A DNA stretch of 9,132 nt from assembly GCA_905233405.1 (NCBI GenBank), contig CAJOEG010000046.1, positions 1-9,132 on the forward strand, written 5' to 3'. Each line of letters begins with the position of its first letter. The first letter of the stretch is position 1. The stretch is from an uncultured Bacteroidales bacterium. Lineage in GTDB: Bacteria; Bacteroidota; Bacteroidia; Bacteroidales; ML635J-15. Below the pieces are notes generated by a model. The model was not told the DNA's origin. It saw only the letters and a program-made list of their open reading frames with translations, and searched no databases. Shown here piece by piece: positions 1 through 7,398 of the stretch. Position numbers and translations under genes: made by a program.

Positions 1-1368
1 GTCGGTACGGACAATACCAACATAGTTGCTCATAATCTGCTGCAATTCCTTTAACGAATGAGAAACAAGAATCAACTCCTCGTTGGTTATTGTGCCTTCC
101 TCGTTCCAAAGAGGAATCTTATTCAATGTTTCCTCATCGGTCATAACAGCATCCTTCGAGTCCTCGAAAGCCCTGTGTGCAAAAACAACAGCCTCGAGCA
201 ACGAATTGGAAGCCAAACGGTTTGCTCCATGCAAACCAGTACAAGCAGCCTCTCCTACCGCATAAAGGTTCTGTATAGAAGTACGTGCATACTCGTCGGT
301 CTTGATACCACCACACATATAATGAGCTGCCGGAACCACAGGAATAAGGTCGTTCTTGATGTTTATTCCGATTTCAAGGCACTTGGCGTAAATAGTAGGG
401 AAGTGTGTCATAAGCACATCCTTGTCGATATGCCTTGCATCAAGATAGACGTGTTCGTCACCTGAAAGTTTCATCTCGGAGTCGATGGCGCGTGTAACCA
501 CATCACGGGGAGCCAACGAACCGCGCTTGTCGTATTTCACACAGAAGTCCTCGCCCTTACGGTTGCGAAGAATTGCCCCTGCACCACGCATAGCCTCGGT
601 AATCAGGAAAGCAGGACGTTCACTGGGATTATAGAGAGTGGTCGGGTGGAACTGCACGAACTCCATATTCTCAACAACACCCTTTGCCCTGTAAACCATT
701 GCAATGCCATCGCCAGTGATGTGAACAGGGTTCGTCGTGCTCATATAGGCATTTCCGCATCCTCCGGTTGCAATCAAGGTCTTCTTTGCAAAAACGTTGA
801 AAACCTTCCGCTTCATCACATCATAGACGTATGCACCATAGCACTTTATGTCAGGAGTCGCCCTTGTAACCTCTACGCCAAGATGATGCTGTGTAATCAA
901 CTCAATGGCAAAATGGTCTTCGTAAATGTCGATGTTCGGATTATTACGAGCTTCCTGCACCAAGGCACGCTGTATTTCGGCACCAGTCTTGTCCTTGAAA
1001 TGAAGGATACGCTTCTCGGAATGTCCGCCTTCGCGGTTCATATCGTACTGACCAGTGGAATCGGTGTCGAAATTTGTTCCGATTTCAACAAGGTCGCGAA
1101 TACGTTCCGGAGCCTCACGGACAACAATCTCCACAATCTTCCTATTGTTTATGCCACAACCGGCAATCATAGTATCCTCGATATGCTTCTCAAACGAGTC
1201 GTAACTGTTCATAACAGAAGCAATACCGCCCTGTGCCTTTACCGTAGAGGTATCATCTATCTTATTTTTGCAAATTATAGCCACACGACCATATTTGCTG
1301 ACTTTTGTCGCATAGAACAAGCCAGCAATACCGCTGCCTATAACCAAAAAATCCACTTGCTTTCTCAT
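1..1368 (-). CDS. nadB: L-aspartate oxidase (NadB), 3' end cut by the window edge
   Basis: This flavoenzyme oxidises L-aspartate to iminoaspartate, which quinolinate synthase NadA condenses with dihydroxyacetone phosphate in de novo NAD synthesis; it acts in the cytoplasm. The frame is open from ATG at 1368 to position 1, giving 456 residues, so about 70 of the usual ~520-530 are missing. Visible family motifs are the N-terminal FAD loop GSGIAG (residues 11-16), the AQGGIA loop near residue 50, ATGGCGNAY...TTNP near 200-213, FHPT, the LAPRDVVTRAID segment, PAAHYMCGGI near 346-355 carrying the active-site histidine region, and HGANRLASNSLLEA near 380-393, which binds FAD and substrate. No frameshift is seen. 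An upstream A-rich tract (GTAAAAAGAA) is the likely ribosome-binding region. Fumarate reductase and succinate dehydrogenase flavoproteins are relatives, but the short N-terminus and the HGANRLASNSLLE segment fit NadB best. Confidence 0.95.
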   Translation of the reverse strand, partial: MRKQVDFLVIGSGIAGLFYATKVSKYGRVAIICKNKIDDTSTVKAQGGIASVMNSYDSFEKHIEDTMIAGCGINNRKIVEIVVREAPERIRDLVEIGTNFDTDSTGQYDMNREGGHSEKRILHFKDKTGAEIQRALVQEARNNPNIDIYEDHFAIELITQHHLGVEVTRATPDIKCYGAYVYDVMKRKVFNVFAKKTLIATGGCGNAYMSTTNPVHITGDGIAMVYRAKGVVENMEFVQFHPTTLYNPSERPAFLITEAMRGAGAILRNRKGEDFCVKYDKRGSLAPRDVVTRAIDSEMKLSGDEHVYLDARHIDKDVLMTHFPTIYAKCLEIGINIKNDLIPVVPAAHYMCGGIKTDEYARTSIQNLYAVGEAACTGLHGANRLASNSLLEAVVFAHRAFEDSKDAVMTDEETLNKIPLWNEEGTITNEELILVSHSLKELQQIMSNYVGIVRTD

Positions 1369-1398
1369 TTCTTTTTACTACAAGTCAATTTAAGAATG

Positions 1399-1429
1399 CA
1401 AATATAATGCTAAAAAGCATACAATAAAA
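1399..1429 (-). promoter_or_regulatory. Putative nadB promoter (Bacteroidetes type)
   Basis: On the minus strand 1399-1406 reads TATATTTG, a match to the Bacteroidetes -7 consensus TAnnTTTG. The -33 region around 1426-1429 is only T-rich (TTTT), so the promoter is half-supported. Transcription would start near 1392, giving a leader of about 24 nt. A 14-bp palindrome (1407-1420) lies between the two elements. Confidence 0.45.
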
Positions 1430-1698
1430 CTACAATTGCTATTTTTTTGACAATCTGACAAAATATACAAATACAAGACCCTAATTTTTATTCAAAAGTA
1501 CAAAATGGGATGAAAATGAAAATTATCCTTCGACTGATAACTTACTTCGACTTTACTCTGCACTAACAGGGTTCAGCTAAGAAACCAAAAGTTGAGAGTT
1601 GATGTAAAGACACAAAGCATTGCACAAATTTGATCAGGGCAGTGCCTTGTAAATATACTGCTTAATTAGAAATCGTAAGCTTGAGCCTACTACTAACA
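1430..1698. other. Gene-free region between nadB promoter and tRNA terminator
   Basis: I see no convincing gene here. The longest start-to-stop stretch noticed (18 codons, plus strand, 1510-1566) has no supporting signals. A second TAnnTTTG match on the minus strand (about 1494-1501) lacks a -33 partner. The octamer CTTCGACT occurs twice in 1530-1556, probably by chance. Confidence 0.5.
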
Positions 1699-1728
1699 AT
1701 AAAAAAGAAAGGCGCAGTCGCCTGCGCC
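1699..1728 (-). terminator. Rho-independent terminator after tRNA-Gly
   Basis: Read on the minus strand, a GC-rich hairpin (GGCGCA stem, GGCGAC loop, TGCGCC; 1711-1728) is followed by TTTCTTTTTT (1701-1710). It lies about 30 nt past the tRNA 3' end and would end that transcript. Confidence 0.8.
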
Positions 1729-1758
1729 AATCAACCAATACAATTATGAAACACTAAG

Positions 1759-1830
1759 AGCGGGAAACGGGAGTCGAACCCGCGACCCTCAGCTTGGGAA
1801 GCTGATGTTCTACCACTGAACTATTCCCGC
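1759..1830 (-). tRNA. tRNA-Gly (anticodon CCC)
   Basis: A 72-nt cloverleaf can be folded by eye. The acceptor stem is GCGGGAA/TTCCCGC, the D arm GTTC-AGTGGTA-GAAC, the anticodon arm TCAGC-TTCCCAA-GCTGA, the T arm GCGGG-TTCGACT-CCCGT, and the discriminator base is T. The anticodon loop TTCCCAA puts CCC at positions 34-36, decoding GGG. CCA is not encoded; CTTA follows the discriminator, so CCA must be added after transcription. The anticodon arm resembles that of E. coli glyU, which also carries CCC. A -7 element lies just upstream and a terminator just downstream, so it is a single-gene transcription unit. Confidence 0.96.
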
Positions 1831-1840
1831 TTTGGGAATG

Positions 1841-1848
1841 CAAAGATA
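1841..1848 (-). promoter_or_regulatory. -7 element of the tRNA-Gly promoter
   Basis: The minus strand reads TATCTTTG, matching TAnnTTTG, 10 nt before the tRNA 5' end. This spacing places the transcription start within a few bases of the mature end. No clear TTTG was found 19-21 bp further upstream. Confidence 0.55.
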
Positions 1849-1940
1849 ATAAATCTTTACATATCCTATAATATTTTTTGCGCCCATCAGAAATCATTAC
1901 TCTACACCATTCTTACAGAGCAAAATACACATATATAAAA

Positions 1941-2096
1941 GATTTGAAGATTCAAGATGATGAATGAATGGTTCAAAAGTTCAAGGATTCAAGTGTCAAA
2001 GTTCGACATTTGAAGATTTGATGATTTGGGGCGAACAGGCTGACAGGCTGTAGACAGACAGGCAGGTCTTCCGTTAGACTGGTCTTCTACTAGACT
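1941..2096. repeat. Degenerate short repeats in the tRNA-fusA2 intergenic region
   Basis: The gene-free stretch between the tRNA promoter and the fusA2 terminator is filled with imperfect short repeats. ATTTGAAGATT occurs at 1942-1952 and 2008-2018, with GTTCAA/GATTCAAG variants between them. At 2030-2065 there are CAGGCTGACAGGCTG and GACAGACAGGCAGG runs. At 2065-2080 and 2081-2096 a 16-bp unit (GGTCTTCCGTTAGACT, GGTCTTCTACTAGACT) is tandemly repeated with 13 of 16 bases identical. No ORF or terminator explains them. Confidence 0.6.
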
Positions 2097-2137
2097 TTCA
2101 GCCTTCTCTTCTTTTACCTTTTAGCCCCCATACACAC

Positions 2138-2167
2138 AAAAAAAAGGAGAAAGCAGCGCTCTCCCCT
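2138..2167 (-). terminator. Rho-independent terminator after fusA2
   Basis: On the minus strand, a stem GGAGA...TCTCC (2146-2164), extendable by G-T and A-T pairs on both sides, is followed by eight T residues (2138-2145). It begins about 26 nt after the fusA2 stop codon. Confidence 0.75.
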
Positions 2168-2192
2168 TTCGATTTGTATGAAAAATAACCTT

Positions 2193-4346
2193 TTAGTCTT
2201 CTTCCTGCTTGTTTGCTTCGTATTCCTTGAGCAAAGCGTCCTGTACGTCAGGTGGAACCTGCTGGTACTCAGCAAAGCTCATGCTGTACATTGCACGTCC
2301 GCCAGTGTTTGCGCGGAGAGAAGTCGAGAATGTTGCCATTTCTGCCAGTGGAACGCGAGCGATAATTTTCTGGAATCCCTTTTCGCTCGACATACCCTGA
2401 ACGATAGCACGACGACCGTTCAAGTCGCTGATAACATCACCCATTCTGTCGCCAGGAACGAGAACTTCGAGGTCGTAAACAGGTTCCATAATCTTCGGTC
2501 CAGCGAGCTTGAATGCCTGGCTGAATGCGTTACGAGCAGCGATGATGAATGCGATTTCCTTTGAATCAACCGGGTGCATCTTACCGTCGTAAACAAATAC
2601 TCTGATGTCGCGAGCATAAGAACCAGTCAAAGGACCTTCTTCCATCTTCTGCATCAAACCCTTCTTGATTGCGGGCATGAAGCTAGCATCGATAGCACCA
2701 CCGACAACGCAGTTGTAGAACTCAAGACGACCACCCCACTTCAGCGGAATTTCTTCCTTAGCCTTGATGGTCATAACCTGTTCCTTGCCGTCAATCTTGA
2801 ACTTACCAGTTGTGTCAACACCTTCTACGATAGGTTCAATGAGGAGTGCTACTTCACCGAACTGACCGGCACCACCCGACTGCTTCTTGTGACGGTAGGT
2901 TGCGCTAGCCACCTTAGTGATAGTTTCGCGGTATTCAATTCTTGGCTTATCGAACTGAGCAGCAATCTTGTAAACATTGTCGAGGTGCCACTTCATGATG
3001 TTGATGTGGTATTCGCCCTGACCCATAACGATAAGCTGACGCAATTCGATATTGTTTTCTGAAAGCAAGGTTGGGTCTTCGTCCTTCATGCTGTTGATAG
3101 CAGCGATGAGCTTTTCTGATTCGCTTTCGTTTACAGCCTTAACAGCAACTCTGTACTTGTATGCAGGATATTCAATAGCTGGGATTTCGTTGTCTTCGCC
3201 TATTGCAACAAGAGTCTGTCCGTACTTTGTGCCTTTCAGCTTAACGGTAGCACCTATATCACCTGCTACGAGCTGGTCAACCTTGTTCTTGGTCTTACCT
3301 GCGCAAGCGTAGATAGCCGAAAGTCTTTCCTTGGTGTTGGTCTTCGGGTTGTAGAGGTCGATACCTTCGGTTATGGTACCGCTGAGAACCTTGAAGTAGC
3401 AAATTTCACCGATATGCTCTTCGGTAGAAGTCTTGAAGATATAAAGAACCGGCTTTGCGCTTGAGTCGCACTTTATTTCACGGCCTTCGGTATCCTTAAT
3501 GTGCTCCATCTTGTCTGGTGAAGGAACTACATCAGCGATGAATTCCATAAGTCTCTTAACGCCGAGGTCGGTGCGTGCGTTAACGCAGAAAATCGGGAAA
3601 ATACCTCTTGCCGGGAGACCCTTTACGATACCCTTCATCATTTCTTCTTCGGTAAGAGTGTCGTTCGAGAAGAAGATATCCATAAGTTCTTCATCAGCCT
3701 CAGCAGCAATTTCGATAATCTGGCTCTTGTATTCCTGAGCCTTTTCTTCGTATTCTGCAGGGATGTCCTTAATCTCAACGTTGTTGCCGTTCATTGTGTA
3801 CATCTTGTGAGTGATGACATCGATGAAAGAAGTGCAACCAACGCCAGGGTTAACTGGGAACTGAGCCACAACAGCATTCTGACCGAAAGCCTCGCGGATA
3901 GTTTCGATAGTATGGTCGAAGTTTGTCTTTTCGTGGTCGAGCTGGTTGAGAGCGATAATCATAGGCTTACCTGCCTGTTCGAGGTAACGACCGTGGATTT
4001 CGGTACCAACTTCAACGCCGTTCTGAGCGTTAACAACCATTACTGCTATATCTGTAGCGAACAAAGAAGAAACAACGCCACCGATGAAATCGTCCATACC
4101 TGGGCAATCGAGGATGTTGAACTTAGTGTTTCCGAGTTCAGCATACATTACGGTTGAATAAAGCGAGTTGCCGTTTTCCTGCTCGATGAGCCTGTAGTCG
4201 GAAACGGTGTTCTTGCTGGCGATATCGCCCTTACGGGTGATTACACCGCCAACCTGCAGCATACTTTCAGCCAAAGTCGTCTTTCCTGCACCAGAATTAC
4301 CGACCAGCGAAATGTTTCTAATTTGTTGGGTTTGATAATTTTTCAT
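2193..4346 (-). CDS. fusA2: EF-G paralog (EF-G2 type), probably GTPase-impaired
   Basis: This 717-residue protein has the full EF-G layout. A G domain (about 1-275) is followed by domain II (~295-385), domain III (~395-470), domain IV starting near PRIEYRETI (468-476) with GGAGQFGEV (491-499), and domain V with IMEPVYDLEVLVPGDRMGDV (619-638). The domain IV/V signatures argue for tRNA-mRNA translocation on the ribosome. The G domain is unusual: the P-loop is GNSGAGKTT (16-24) instead of AHIDAGKTT, switch I has ENGNSLYS (57-64) where EF-G has ERGITI, G3 is DCPGMDDF (80-87) with Met84 replacing the catalytic His, G4 is NQLD (134-137), and G5 is VNA instead of GSA. Bacteroides EF-G2 is reported to translocate without GTP hydrolysis and to be induced during carbon limitation; identity with that paralog is inferred. 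It is a stand-alone unit with its own promoter and terminator. TetQ-type ribosome protection proteins are a less likely alternative. Confidence 0.93.
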   Translation of the reverse strand: MKNYQTQQIRNISLVGNSGAGKTTLAESMLQVGGVITRKGDIASKNTVSDYRLIEQENGNSLYSTVMYAELGNTKFNILDCPGMDDFIGGVVSSLFATDIAVMVVNAQNGVEVGTEIHGRYLEQAGKPMIIALNQLDHEKTNFDHTIETIREAFGQNAVVAQFPVNPGVGCTSFIDVITHKMYTMNGNNVEIKDIPAEYEEKAQEYKSQIIEIAAEADEELMDIFFSNDTLTEEEMMKGIVKGLPARGIFPIFCVNARTDLGVKRLMEFIADVVPSPDKMEHIKDTEGREIKCDSSAKPVLYIFKTSTEEHIGEICYFKVLSGTITEGIDLYNPKTNTKERLSAIYACAGKTKNKVDQLVAGDIGATVKLKGTKYGQTLVAIGEDNEIPAIEYPAYKYRVAVKAVNESESEKLIAAINSMKDEDPTLLSENNIELRQLIVMGQGEYHINIMKWHLDNVYKIAAQFDKPRIEYRETITKVASATYRHKKQSGGAGQFGEVALLIEPIVEGVDTTGKFKIDGKEQVMTIKAKEEIPLKWGGRLEFYNCVVGGAIDASFMPAIKKGLMQKMEEGPLTGSYARDIRVFVYDGKMHPVDSKEIAFIIAARNAFSQAFKLAGPKIMEPVYDLEVLVPGDRMGDVISDLNGRRAIVQGMSSEKGFQKIIARVPLAEMATFSTSLRANTGGRAMYSMSFAEYQQVPPDVQDALLKEYEANKQEED

Positions 4347-4397
4347 ACAATTTCTTTACTTTTTATTAATGAATCTATTTTCTAATTTTTTGGAGCG

Positions 4398-4428
4398 CAA
4401 AGTTAAGCATAATTAATTGATATTGCAA
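4398..4428 (-). promoter_or_regulatory. fusA2 promoter
   Basis: On the minus strand a -7 element TAACTTTG (4398-4405) matches TAnnTTTG. TTGC (4425-4428) lies 19 bp upstream as a -33 element. Transcription would start near 4391, giving a leader of about 45 nt. Any activator site (the B. thetaiotaomicron counterpart is controlled by the starvation regulator Cur) would lie further upstream, around 4430-4500; I could not recognise one. Confidence 0.7.
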
Positions 4429-4450
4429 GGGAATAATTTAGATAATTTGA

Positions 4451-4480
4451 CAAAAACCATGGCTCTTTCATTTGAGCAAT
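4451..4480 (-). terminator. Weak terminator at the end of the six-gene cluster
   Basis: On the minus strand GCTC-AAATGAAA-GAGC, extendable by two A-T pairs past a mismatch, is followed after CCATGG-like bases by TTTTT (4452-4456). The stem is short, so termination strength is uncertain. It lies about 65 nt past the last stop codon. Confidence 0.35.
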
Positions 4481-4542
4481 GTTATTATTTAAGATACAAA
4501 TAGTTAGCATTTGAACAAATCCGCTGGCTAAGTTTGTCGAAG

Positions 4543-5253
4543 TCAAGGTGACGAAATAATATAATGTTCATCAACATTTCCTATTTCTGCGTGCAGCGAA
4601 TCCCACATCGACAGGGCTGCCACACGGTTGTTGATGCCGTACTTGTTTTCCTGCGAAAGCCACAACTTGCACTGCGTCTCAATGTCGGCTACAGAAATGT
4701 CCCTGCCGTTATCCTCCAATTCGAGAACCTTGCCCTCGAGTGACAGCACAGCCACCCAGCCTTCGGGCTTGTTTTCAAGATGTAGGCAGATGCCAGCATT
4801 GTCGTCACTGCGCATTGTGACATCGTACATTCCCGACGGGAATGGCGAATTTTCGCCATTGCCGACATTGAGGACGGCAGTTTCGCATCGATGACGCAGA
4901 CCTTTGGCTTCCTCAGCCATATCCTCCACGCGCGTCCTAAGCCTTTCGGTGCCCGGATGGTCATCCGCCCACGCAACACCATCAATGAAAGCACGACAAT
5001 ATTTGGCATTTATATTACGCGGATGCAAGGCATCGGCCACCTGAAGCAAACGCACATCAATGTCGAGCATCCTGATAAGCTGCTCACAGCCGATTAGATT
5101 GCCATTCAACCTGTAACCTTCATAGAAACAAGAAACATTGTCGTCGCCTTTGAACCAAGTTTCACCAATCATAAACTTATGACGCCTTTCCCATCCGTTA
5201 CGCACAAAAGCGTCTCTCAAAACCTGATAATTCAATCTTTCAGACTTCTCCAT
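4543..5253 (-). CDS. Hypothetical protein, 236 aa, last gene of the cluster
   Basis: I do not recognise a family for the whole protein. It is soluble-looking, without signal peptide or membrane segment. Residues 1-50 are rich in charged and aromatic residues (LRDAFVRNGWERRHKF). The segment around 88-101 (AFIDGVAWADDHPGT) resembles a GAxWADxHP-type motif that I associate with small Bacteroidetes phage and mobile-element proteins, a weak resemblance from memory. Residues 104-125 could form a short charged helix. The C-terminal half (about 138-200) alternates hydrophobic and polar residues (AGICLHLENKPEGWVAVLSL), which suggests a small beta-rich domain. It starts at ATG 28 nt after the LRR gene, so it is probably co-transcribed with it and followed by the weak terminator. 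The coding frame is clean over its length. Confidence 0.8.
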   Translation of the reverse strand: MEKSERLNYQVLRDAFVRNGWERRHKFMIGETWFKGDDNVSCFYEGYRLNGNLIGCEQLIRMLDIDVRLLQVADALHPRNINAKYCRAFIDGVAWADDHPGTERLRTRVEDMAEEAKGLRHRCETAVLNVGNGENSPFPSGMYDVTMRSDDNAGICLHLENKPEGWVAVLSLEGKVLELEDNGRDISVADIETQCKLWLSQENKYGINNRVAALSMWDSLHAEIGNVDEHYIISSP

Positions 5254-5281
5254 AATTACATAGATTTAAATGTTAATACTC

Positions 5282-6745
5282 TTAAAATTCTTCAATTTCC
5301 TTAAAATTCGACCAGCAACGTGCTTTCTTGTACGCCTGCTTGCTTCCTGCCGGGACAAGCAGCACTATGTCTTCGTAGTTTTTCTGTGTAAATGTTTCCC
5401 AAGCCACAGCAAAAGGTTGCGTACTATGCACCTTAAGGCATACAAGGCTGTTGCACTCGGCAAATATATAGCATCCTATTTCATCGGGTTTCCCCTGAAT
5501 TTCAGCCGACAAAAGATTATAACAGCAGAAAAACGCCATAGTCCCAATGCGCCTGATATTTTCGGGAATGACCACCGAACGCAAATTGTAGTTCTCAGAA
5601 AAAGCATCCATACCAATCGATGTTACAGTCTGCGGGAATGTCGTGTTTATACATCCGAACAGAAGCGTATTCGTTCCTGTATGAATTATGGCATTGCAGT
5701 TGTCGCGCGAATCGAAAACGGGATTCCCGTCATCCACTACTATCGACTCAAGATCTGCACAAGGTCCGAAAACTCCAGCCATACCACAATGCAAATCGGT
5801 CAGACTCTTTGGCACCGACAGCGATTTCAGCTTTGTATATGAAAATGCAAAATCACCGATTTCTGTAATATTCTCCGGAAGTACAACGGAAGATATTTCT
5901 GATTCATAAAACGCCTCCATTCCAATGCTTTCGATAGAATTAGGGACAATCAACGACTGTACGGACGACCTAAAAAACGCATTTTTGCCGATGCCAACTA
6001 CCGAATTGGGAATCGTTGTATTCCTGCAGCCAAGCACAAGAATATTTGTCGCCGTCTCAATCAAGGCATTGCAATTCTCGCGAGAGTCGTAAACAGCATT
6101 ACCTTCTGCAACAACAATCGAAGCGAGTTCCCTACTGCCAATAAAAGCATTGTGGGCAATCTTCTCGACATTACTTGGGATTACTAGCGAACTGAAATTG
6201 CAAAATCCAAAACTCCCGTTGCCGATGGACCTCACATTGTCCGAAAATCCTATCTGCGACAGATGTGTCCCATAAAAAGCATTGTCGCCAAAACCGGTTA
6301 CCGAATCTGGAATTGTCGAATTCTTGCAGCCGGCAATCAGGACATTACTGACTGTTTCGACGATTGCATTGCAATTCTCGCGCGAATCGTAAACGCTATT
6401 CCTTTCATCCACTACAATGGAACAAAGATTTTCGCAGCCCAGGAAAGGATTGACAACTATACTGATTACATTCTTTGTAATCGTAACCGACTTTAGTCCG
6501 CTGTTCGCAAAAGCCATATCCCCTATACTTTTCACGCTCTCCGGTATCATAACCGAATGCATCGACTTGCAATACTCGAATGCACAATCACGGATAGCTA
6601 CTACAGGATACTCTCTTGTCCCGATTCTTACGCTCCCGACAATCACGGCGTCAACCATTTCCCGGTCCTCGCAACGCTCCACCGAAGCCGTCATGCCGTC
6701 TGCGTTTATCGAATACGATATTCCAGATACTATTATTTTTTTCAT
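5282..6745 (-). CDS. BspA-like leucine-rich-repeat protein (LRR_5 type), no signal peptide
   Basis: This 487-residue protein is built of Treponema/BspA-type LRRs, with recurring SIGxxAF-x-L-xSVxIPxxVxxI units from about residue 45 to 440. Such repeats form a curved solenoid that binds proteins; BspA relatives are mostly surface adhesins. It opens with a beta segment (GISYSI, 8-13) often seen before the repeats and ends with the usual cap, LLVPAGSKQAYKKA...WSNFKEI (462-484). Three near-identical inserts of about 49 residues, carrying YDSRENCNAIIETATN...GCxNTTIP, lie at 109-157, 209-257 and 334-382, indicating internal duplication. No signal peptide or lipobox follows the start, and an in-frame TAA at 6755-6757 rules out a longer N-terminus. 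Secretion through the normal export route is therefore unlikely, which is odd for the family. It is 27 nt after the 194-aa gene and 28 nt before the 236-aa gene. Substrate or partner is unknown. Confidence 0.92.
   Translation of the reverse strand: MKKIIVSGISYSINADGMTASVERCEDREMVDAVIVGSVRIGTREYPVVAIRDCAFEYCKSMHSVMIPESVKSIGDMAFANSGLKSVTITKNVISIVVNPFLGCENLCSIVVDERNSVYDSRENCNAIVETVSNVLIAGCKNSTIPDSVTGFGDNAFYGTHLSQIGFSDNVRSIGNGSFGFCNFSSLVIPSNVEKIAHNAFIGSRELASIVVAEGNAVYDSRENCNALIETATNILVLGCRNTTIPNSVVGIGKNAFFRSSVQSLIVPNSIESIGMEAFYESEISSVVLPENITEIGDFAFSYTKLKSLSVPKSLTDLHCGMAGVFGPCADLESIVVDDGNPVFDSRDNCNAIIHTGTNTLLFGCINTTFPQTVTSIGMDAFSENYNLRSVVIPENIRRIGTMAFFCCYNLLSAEIQGKPDEIGCYIFAECNSLVCLKVHSTQPFAVAWETFTQKNYEDIVLLVPAGSKQAYKKARCWSNFKEIEEF
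5600..5746 (-). repeat. LRR gene internal repeat, copy 3
   Basis: Encodes residues 334-382, the YDSR[ED]NCNAI insert followed by an LRR (here FDSRDNCNAI). It lies 125 residues after copy 2, with an extra LRR in between. Confidence 0.75.
5975..6121 (-). repeat. LRR gene internal repeat, copy 2
   Basis: Encodes residues 209-257 and lies exactly 100 residues after copy 1. It shares with copy 1 the plus-strand stretch GCATTGCAATTCTCGCG, so the duplication is visible at DNA level. Confidence 0.75.
6275..6421 (-). repeat. LRR gene internal repeat, copy 1
   Basis: Encodes residues 109-157 with VYDSRENCNAIVET and GCKNSTIPDSV. It is the first of three related modules of the solenoid. Confidence 0.75.
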
Positions 6746-6772
6746 TTTTCTGATTTATTTTTGATGATACCC

Positions 6773-7357
6773 CTATTCATTTTCAAAATTTTCCTTCATA
6801 AAGTTGGAAACCAAACGCTCCGCCTGTTCGTTTAGGATTTTATCGAGAGACCAGTCAAAGAACCTGTCGCCAATCCATTTCCAGAATGCATCGAGCATAG
6901 CATCCAGCGACGATTCATCGCCCTCAATCGGTTTGAACACGAAAGTTCTATGCTGCCATATTCTTTTTACATTTATATAGTCGCTCCAATCATCAACATC
7001 TTCATCGTAAAAACTAGCTTCAACAACAACACTCTCTTTGTTAAAAGTGTATTTATAAAAAGGACTGCCTCCACAACCATTAGGTGAAATATCGTCAAAA
7101 CCTGGCTTTGTGCCTTTGCAATTGTCCGATTTCGCTTCTATTTCACCCCACGACGAATCGAACAGCACAATGCGACCTTCCCTCGCCAGACAGCAAAGAG
7201 CTTCCAAGCTCCCACCGTAATAAAAACCCCTCTGCGTGAAGTTCAAATTGATTGTCGGACAACCTATAGTCTCGTACATCTGCCTGCTAATCAATTTCTT
7301 TGAATTAATAAAGTCACACAACTTGTCACTTACGGCATCTTTAAAATTCTTTTCCAT
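6773..7357 (-). CDS. Hypothetical protein, 194 aa
   Basis: I do not recognise a family. The protein is soluble and acidic in its second half. It has an N-terminal helical stretch (4-30), a glycine/aromatic segment FYYGGSLEALCCLA (45-58), a beta-like run GRIVLFDSSWGEIEA (61-75), a cysteine-containing loop with CKG and NGCGGS (80-98), an acidic DEDVDDWSDY patch (118-127), and a tryptophan-rich C-terminal helix region (158-172, WKWIGDRFFDWSL). There are six cysteines, but their spacing suggests no known metal site. The ATG is preceded by an AAGGA tract about 7 nt upstream, the best Shine-Dalgarno-like sequence in the cluster. It sits 41 nt after the small membrane protein gene and 27 nt before the LRR gene. 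Pairing with the LRR protein or a role as an immunity or regulatory partner is possible but unsupported. Confidence 0.82.
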   Translation of the reverse strand: MEKNFKDAVSDKLCDFINSKKLISRQMYETIGCPTINLNFTQRGFYYGGSLEALCCLAREGRIVLFDSSWGEIEAKSDNCKGTKPGFDDISPNGCGGSPFYKYTFNKESVVVEASFYDEDVDDWSDYINVKRIWQHRTFVFKPIEGDESSLDAMLDAFWKWIGDRFFDWSLDKILNEQAERLVSNFMKENFENE

Positions 7358-7398
7358 TTTATTATCCTTTTTCTTATTAGTTAAACATAATCAATACT

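Noticed and set aside
646..1407. Open frame of 253 codons on the plus strand
   Set aside because: It is antisense to nadB, whose minus-strand product has clear family motifs throughout; the plus-strand translation is low-complexity and family-less.
1510..1566. 18-codon plus-strand ORF upstream of nadB
   Set aside because: No ribosome-binding site, promoter or similarity; the expected number of such ORFs in AT-rich sequence is high.
1759..1830. tRNA-Gly as an integration (att) site of the accessory cluster
   Set aside because: No second copy of the tRNA 3' end and no integrase in the window; conserved fusA2 lies between the tRNA and the cluster.
2178..3062. Two long plus-strand open frames opposite fusA2
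   Set aside because: They mirror the strongly coding EF-G paralog and have no own promoter or family match.
5270..5842. 190-codon plus-strand frame opposite the LRR gene
   Set aside because: Shadow of the repetitive LRR coding sequence; the product lacks any recognisable domain.
5600..6421. Regular repeats suggesting a CRISPR array
   Set aside because: The repeats are in-frame, 100 to 125 codons apart, and encode LRR modules; there are no short repeats with unique spacers.
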